From DATJWY01 sp035500775 (GTDB taxonomy: Bacteria > Pseudomonadota > Alphaproteobacteria > Acetobacterales > Acetobacteraceae), in NCBI GenBank assembly GCA_035500775.1, contig DATJWY010000129.1:1-9057 (forward strand): a stretch of DNA of 9,057 nucleotides, read 5' to 3'. This document shows positions 5,329-9,057 of this stretch, piece after piece (position 1 is the stretch's first letter; the number at the start of each line of letters is the position of its first letter). Made by a program: the position numbers and the translations under genes. The notes beneath the pieces are model-generated. The model did no database searches, was not told where the DNA came from, and was given only the letters and a program-made list of their open reading frames with translations.

Positions 5329-6960
5329 ATGAATTCCTACACCCATATGAAACTGGCCTTGCTCGCGGCGACTGCGGCATCGGGGCTTGTTGTGTCCAGT
5401 GTGCCCGCCCGGGCGGATGATGCTGACCAGCGGATCAAGTCGATCGAGCAACAGATCCAGGCGCTGCAGAACGAACTGCACCGTGTGCGGCACGATCTCA
5501 GTGCGCGGGATGCGCAGGTGAGGGATGCGCAGGCGCAGGCCGCGCGCGCCAAGCAGGAGTCCGAGAACGCCCGCGCTGTCGCGCTGCAGGCTCAGGCCCG
5601 GTCCCTGTACCCGCAGACGACGGCTAATCCGCTCCTGCCCGCTCCGGGGGCGCCCGCGGGCGCACCGCCGGCTTCCATGGGGTATGTGACCTTCCCGAAA
5701 GGCCGCCCGACCCTGACCTCGGCTGATGGCAAGTATTCGTTCTCCATTGGCCTGCAGTTCCAGTATGATTTCGGTGGTTTCGCCTCCACAAACCACGGCG
5801 TTCCCACCATTCTGAACAGTTCTGGCACGCCAACGCAGAATACCCGCCTGACGCCGTTCAGCCAGAACCTGCGTCGCATGCGCATTCCGTTGACGTTCAA
5901 GGCCGGCGATTTCGTCATCAACGTGACGCCGGATTTCGGCAACTCGCTGGATGGCGCGACCCGGCTCTATGAGGCCAACTTCAACTATGTCGGGCTGAAG
6001 CCCTTCACCTTCACGGCCGGCTACTTCAAGCCCTGGCTCACCCTGGCCGACGCGGCGAGCTCCAATGACTTCCTCTTCCTGGAGCGGCCCTCCATCATGG
6101 AGATCGCGCGCAACATCGCCGGCGGCGACGCCCGCGGCTCGTTCGGCGCGAGCGCCAACGGCAATCGTTGGTTCGTGGCGAGCTACCTCACCACCTCCTC
6201 ATGGGGCAACCAGAACAATTACGGCACCGCCGTCTACTACAACTCAGAGCAGATGGGCGGCACGTTCCGCATCGCCGGGCGGCCAGTGGCGACCAAGAAT
6301 GTCGACCTGCATCTCGGCTTCTCCGGCTCGGATGTCTGGCAGCTCAACCGGGGTTATGGGACCGCGTCCCCGACCTTCCAGTTGCGTGACTGGCCGGAAC
6401 TCCGCCTCGACAACAACCGCATCCTCGATACCGGCGCGCTCCCGGCGTCGGACGTGTACGAATTCGGGCCGGAATTTGGCCTCCGCTACCGGAACTTCCT
6501 GCTCGAAGGCGAGTGGGTGCAGATCGGCGTCAATCGCAGCGATATTCAGTCGTCCACGCCGCTGCCGGACCTCACCTTCGACGGCGGCTATGTCGAGGCG
6601 AGTTGGGTGCTCACCGGCGAGACGCGTAAATACAACCCGGCTGCAGCCGCCTTTACGCGGCCGAACCCGGCGCATTCCGTTTTGGATGGCGGGTGGGGCG
6701 CGTTCGAACTCGCCGCGCGCTACAGCGTCGCTGACCTGAACGACGACGTGACCCCGAACGTGTCGACGGCAAAGACCGGCGGTGCCCGCGGCGGCCGGCA
6801 GCAGGTCGAGTCCTTCTCCCTGAGCTGGTACCCGACCAACAATCTGCGCGCGATCCTTGACTACGAGATCCTCGGTATCGACAAGATCGATTCGACCGGC
6901 AAGACGCAGATCGGCGAGAACGCCCAGGCGGTGGCTGTGCGCCTCCAGGCGGCGTTCTGA
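5329..6960 (+). CDS. Outer-membrane porin, OprO/OprP (Porin_O_P) type
   Basis: The 543-residue product begins with a Sec signal peptide (MKLALLAATAASG..., probable cut after A-R-A at residue 29). A predicted coiled coil follows at about 31-90, with repeated IEQQIQALQNEL-type heptads and many Ala/Gln. Next is a Pro/Ala linker (about 95-116), then the barrel from about 118 (GYVTFP...SFSIGLQFQYDFGG) to the C-terminal phenylalanine (VRLQAAF), the usual signal for barrel assembly. Motifs LRRMRIPLTFKAGDF and FTAGYFKPWLTL are like the phosphate-selective porin family. The N-terminal coil probably forms a trimeric periplasmic stalk. Ion specificity cannot be read reliably; many alphaproteobacterial members are only generic anion porins. 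The ATG at 5329 has GGAG at 5320-5323. A second ATG at 5347 lacks such a site. Strong terminators follow, so it is probably transcribed alone. Confidence 0.88.
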   Translation: MNSYTHMKLALLAATAASGLVVSSVPARADDADQRIKSIEQQIQALQNELHRVRHDLSARDAQVRDAQAQAARAKQESENARAVALQAQARSLYPQTTANPLLPAPGAPAGAPPASMGYVTFPKGRPTLTSADGKYSFSIGLQFQYDFGGFASTNHGVPTILNSSGTPTQNTRLTPFSQNLRRMRIPLTFKAGDFVINVTPDFGNSLDGATRLYEANFNYVGLKPFTFTAGYFKPWLTLADAASSNDFLFLERPSIMEIARNIAGGDARGSFGASANGNRWFVASYLTTSSWGNQNNYGTAVYYNSEQMGGTFRIAGRPVATKNVDLHLGFSGSDVWQLNRGYGTASPTFQLRDWPELRLDNNRILDTGALPASDVYEFGPEFGLRYRNFLLEGEWVQIGVNRSDIQSSTPLPDLTFDGGYVEASWVLTGETRKYNPAAAAFTRPNPAHSVLDGGWGAFELAARYSVADLNDDVTPNVSTAKTGGARGGRQQVESFSLSWYPTNNLRAILDYEILGIDKIDSTGKTQIGENAQAVAVRLQAAF

Positions 6961-6966
6961 TCGGAA

Positions 6967-7010
6967 CGCGGGCGCGGCGGGAACAGCCCCGCCGGGCCCG
7001 CGCTTTTCTT
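6967..7010 (+). terminator. Intrinsic terminator after the porin gene
   Basis: The arms CGCGGGC and GCCCGCG (6967-6973, 6996-7002) enclose CGGCGGG and CCCGCCG, which continue the stem after one G-G mismatch. The loop is AACAGC. A CTTTTCTT tract follows at 7003-7010. It starts six bases after the porin stop. Confidence 0.88.
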
Positions 7011-7026
7011 GTCAGCCTGACCGGAT

Positions 7027-7074
7027 ATCAGCCAGACCAAGCCCGCGATCGGGCCGGGTCTGGCTGATTTTTTT
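7027..7074 (+). terminator. Second, tandem intrinsic terminator with long bipartite hairpin
   Basis: A perfect 12-base stem, ATCAGCCAGACC (7027-7038) with GGTCTGGCTGAT (7057-7068), encloses a second 5-base stem GCCCG/CGGGC (7041-7045, 7050-7054). It is followed by an uninterrupted run of T through 7074. It lies 16 bases after the first terminator and points in the porin direction only. Confidence 0.88.
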
Positions 7075-7253
7075 CGGGGGCGAGTCCATCGTTTTCAACC
7101 TGCCGGCCAGGGCGGGCGGCACCTGCAAGGCCGCGCCCGGCCCGGTCTGTGCCGCGTGCCGCGCCGCCCCCGCCCTTGAGGGGCTCGCGGGAGCGGGTTA
7201 GAGACATGCATCCCGCGGCGGTTGGCGCCCGGTATTGTCCGTACAGGCCAGAC

Positions 7254-7781
7254 ATGTCCGTTCGCCCGTTCCATGCCGTTGCCCTGCTCTGCTTGCTCGC
7301 CCTGAATGCCTGCTCTTCCGGCAGCGACGAACCGGCGGTCCACCCGGCGGCGAATTCCGAATCCAATGACCAGACCCAGGGCAAGCAGCTCGGCAGCCAG
7401 GGTCTCGTGCTCGGTCTCGGCAAGGATGCGGCCAGCAGCAGCCCGGAGAAGGGCGCGGCGCTCGGCGTCAACGCCTATCTCTGGCGTGCCGCGCTCGACA
7501 CGCTCGGCTTCATGCCCTTCGCTTCCGCCGATCCGTTCGGCGGAGTGATCATCACCGACTGGTATTCGCCGCCGACCACCAGCGGGGAGCGCTTCAAGGC
7601 GACCGCCTATATTCTCGGGCAGCAACTCCGCGCCGACGGCATCCGCGTCTCCCTGTTCCGTCAGGTGCAGGAGGGTGGCAACTGGGTGGACGCGCCGGTG
7701 AACCCGACGACGAGCGGGGAGATCGAGGACAAGATCCTGATGCGCGCGCGCGAATTGCGGGCGGAAGCTTCCAGCCGTTAG
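7254..7781 (+). CDS. DUF3576 lipoprotein
   Basis: This 175-residue protein has a lipoprotein signal peptide: a short basic start, a hydrophobic stretch (AVALLCLLAL) and a lipobox L-N-A-C with the lipidated cysteine at residue 20. Ser-Ser follows rather than Asp, favouring transfer to the outer membrane. The mature part matches DUF3576: GVNAYLWRAALDTLGFMPFASADPFGG, then VIITDWYSPP, then FKATAYILGQQLRADGIRVSLFRQ. Function is unknown; the family is largely alphaproteobacterial. I chose ATG 7254, although the frame is open from 7149 with another ATG at 7206, because only 7254 gives a normal signal-peptide length. Its ribosome-binding site is weak (AGG at 7245-7247). The gene lies downstream of tandem terminators, so it should have its own promoter in 7075-7253, but none is obvious in that GC-rich stretch. 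Confidence 0.87.
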   Translation: MSVRPFHAVALLCLLALNACSSGSDEPAVHPAANSESNDQTQGKQLGSQGLVLGLGKDAASSSPEKGAALGVNAYLWRAALDTLGFMPFASADPFGGVIITDWYSPPTTSGERFKATAYILGQQLRADGIRVSLFRQVQEGGNWVDAPVNPTTSGEIEDKILMRARELRAEASSR

Positions 7782-7799
7782 CCGGCGGTTGAAGAGTGG

Positions 7800-7940
7800 A
7801 AGGCCAGGGCTCTACCCTGGACCCGTCACGCGCAGGCGTGCCTTCGCACGACGGGGGCAGCGCCCCCAGACCCGCACAAATTGGAATGGGGTCTGGGGCC
7901 GACGGCCCCAGTGGGGTCCAGGGGCAAAGCCCCTGGCCTT
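7800..7940. repeat. Modular palindromic intergenic repeat, copy 3 (variant core)
   Basis: This copy is 141 bases long. It is bounded by AAGGCC at 7800 and GGCCTT at 7940, with the same terminal hairpins: CCAGGG...CCCTGG (7804-7820) and CCAGGGGC-aaa-GCCCCTGG (7918-7936). It keeps the CTGGGGCC-gac-GGCCCCAG hairpin (7893-7911). The AAAGGC hairpin and TTAAGTAAAGGATT linker are replaced by a different segment with CACGC-gcag-GCGTG (7827-7840) and GGGGGC-agc-GCCCCC (7853-7867). It lies 19 bases after the DUF3576 lipoprotein stop, between two plus-strand genes. Confidence 0.82.
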
Positions 7941-8033
7941 TCAGATGGGTCGATCAATAAGGCAGTTGGTATTAAGGTATTGGATTGCATGGGCTTTGCC
8001 TTTGCTGAGGGGCAGGGGCGCCCGGCGCTGTCA

Positions 8034-8058
8034 TCTCCATCAGCCTGATTGATGGAGA
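8034..8058. promoter_or_regulatory. Inverted repeat upstream of the dioxygenase gene
   Basis: TCTCCATCA (8034-8042) and TGATGGAGA (8050-8058) form a perfect 9-base inverted repeat around a 7-base centre, 78 bases before the dioxygenase start. It could be an operator or a leader hairpin. No T-tract follows, so it is not an intrinsic terminator. Apart from this and repeat copy 3, I see no gene or clear promoter in 7782-8136. Confidence 0.4.
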
Positions 8059-8136
8059 CGGACGAAACTTACCCAGTTTCTCTTGAAGGCAGAGGGGTGC
8101 ATTCCAAGGCGGGACATCGCTTGGGAGGCATGGATC

Positions 8137-9027
8137 ATGGGCGAAGCACGCACGCGCCTGCCCGTCATCTTCATCTCGCATGGCGGCGGCCCCTGCTTCT
8201 GGACGCAGTTGCCGCCGCCCTTCACCCCTACCAGCTTCGATGGCCTCGCTGCCTATCTGCGCGGCCTCGATGCCCGGATCGGTGTGCGGCCGCGTGCCGT
8301 GCTGGTGGTTTCGGGGCATTGGGAGACGGAACGCCCGACGGTCAACGTCGCCGCGCATCCGCCCCTGCTCTTCGATTATTTCGGCTTCCCGGAGCATACC
8401 TACCGTCTGACCTATCCCGCGCCGGGCTCGCCGGAGGTGGCCGCGCGAGTGCGCGCGGTGCTCGCCGCCGCGGGGATCGCCTCGGACGCGGAGGCCGAGC
8501 GTGGCCTCGATCACGGTGTGTTCGTGCCGTTCAAGCTGATCTACCCGGAGGCGGACGTGCCGATCGTGGAGATGTCGATCCGGCACGATCTCGACCCGGC
8601 GGCGCATATCGCCATCGGCCGGGCGCTGGAGCCGTTGCGCGAGGAAGGCGTCCTGATCGTCGGCAGCGGCTTCAGCTATCACAACCTGCGCGCGCTGTTC
8701 GGCGGCGCTGATGATCGCGCTTCCGAGGCGTTCGATGCCTGGCTTGTCGATGCCGTCACCGACAGCGACCCGGAGGCGCGTGCCCGCAAGTTGATCCGCT
8801 GGCAGGAGGCGCCGGCGGCGCGGCTCTGCCACCCGCGGGAGGATCATCTCATTCCGCTGATGGTCGCGGCCGGTGCGGCGGGAGTTGATCTGGGCCGGCA
8901 CGCCTATGCCGACCGCATCGCCGGGAAGGCGGTTTCCGGCTTCGAGTTCGGGGGGCGGCTGAAGGCCAGGGGCTCCGCCCCTGGACCCTGCTGGGGCCTT
9001 GAGGCCCCAGACCCCCGATCGCTTTAA
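8137..9027 (+). CDS. Class III extradiol ring-cleavage dioxygenase, LigB/DODA (YgiD-like) type
   Basis: The product is 296 residues. The family uses one bound metal (Fe or Zn) to open catechol-type rings, for example DOPA to secologic products. The expected histidines are visible: FISHGGGP (H15), VVSGHWE (H61), RGLDHGVFVPFKLIYP (H126), VGSGFSYHNL (H182) and CHPREDHLIPL (H232, H237). The start at ATG 8137 is set by GGGAGG at 8123-8128; an upstream ATG at 8083 lacks support. The natural domain appears to end at about SGFEFGGRL (residues 267-275). The last 21 residues, starting KARGSAPGP, are translated from repeat copy 4, and the stop TAA also lies in the repeat. The physiological substrate is not evident, and no aromatic-degradation partners are in view. 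Confidence 0.9.
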   Translation: MGEARTRLPVIFISHGGGPCFWTQLPPPFTPTSFDGLAAYLRGLDARIGVRPRAVLVVSGHWETERPTVNVAAHPPLLFDYFGFPEHTYRLTYPAPGSPEVAARVRAVLAAAGIASDAEAERGLDHGVFVPFKLIYPEADVPIVEMSIRHDLDPAAHIAIGRALEPLREEGVLIVGSGFSYHNLRALFGGADDRASEAFDAWLVDAVTDSDPEARARKLIRWQEAPAARLCHPREDHLIPLMVAAGAAGVDLGRHAYADRIAGKAVSGFEFGGRLKARGSAPGPCWGLEAPDPRSL

Positions 9028-9056
9028 GTAATGGATTCCAAAGGCTACGCCTTTGG
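8963..9056. repeat. Modular palindromic intergenic repeat, copy 4 (overlaps gene end; right end cut by window)
   Basis: This copy has the same orientation as copy 1. It holds the terminal hairpin CCAGGGGC-tcc-GCCCCTGG (8966-8984), the CTGGGGCC-ttga-GGCCCCAG hairpin at 8991-9010, the linker with CTTTAAGTAATGGATTC, and the hairpin CCAAAGGC-tac-GCCTTTGG (9038-9056). The expected second terminal hairpin would lie past the window. Its first ~65 bases are inside the dioxygenase reading frame. Confidence 0.87.
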
Positions 9057-9057
9057 T

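Noticed and set aside
7972..8901. Minus-strand open frame of 309 residues opposite the dioxygenase gene.
   Set aside because: Composition is typical of antisense of a GC-rich gene and the plus strand has all catalytic histidines in place.

Overview
The window is high-GC bacterial DNA. It has compact genes, a Gram-negative outer-membrane porin, a small DUF3576 lipoprotein (a family I know from alphaproteobacteria) and a Kup potassium transporter. Together these suggest an alphaproteobacterium, plausibly Rhodospirillales/Acetobacteraceae. That placement is an inference from gene families and composition, not from a marker gene.

Layout, left to right: (1) a palindromic repeat cut by the window edge (1-86); (2) two translationally coupled polar amino-acid ABC permeases of the HisQ/HisM type (121-1481), with no binding protein or ATPase in view; (3) an inverted full-length copy of the repeat (1485-1607) filling the gap between convergent stop codons; (4) on the minus strand, kup (1613-3505) preceded by a PLP-binding YggS/PLPBP gene (3653-4381); (5) a divergent TenI/ThiE-like gene (4380-4979) whose start codon overlaps the yggS start in a shared CATG; (6) an AT-richer leader (about 5160-5328) and an OprO/OprP-type porin (5329-6960) ending in two tandem hairpin terminators; (7) a DUF3576 lipoprotein (7254-7781); (8) a third, internally different repeat copy (7800-7940); (9) a class III extradiol (LigB/DODA-type) dioxygenase (8137-9027); (10) a fourth repeat copy (8963-9056) that supplies the last ~21 codons of that dioxygenase.

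The protein-coding genes belong to known families and form no single pathway: two transport units, a cofactor-handling gene pair, envelope proteins and one oxygenase. I see no defence system, phage, CRISPR array, tRNA or rRNA. The unusual content is in the non-coding DNA: a modular family of hairpin repeats placed immediately against, and once inside, gene ends; a hairpin that would bury the kup ribosome-binding site; and the overlapping divergent start codons.
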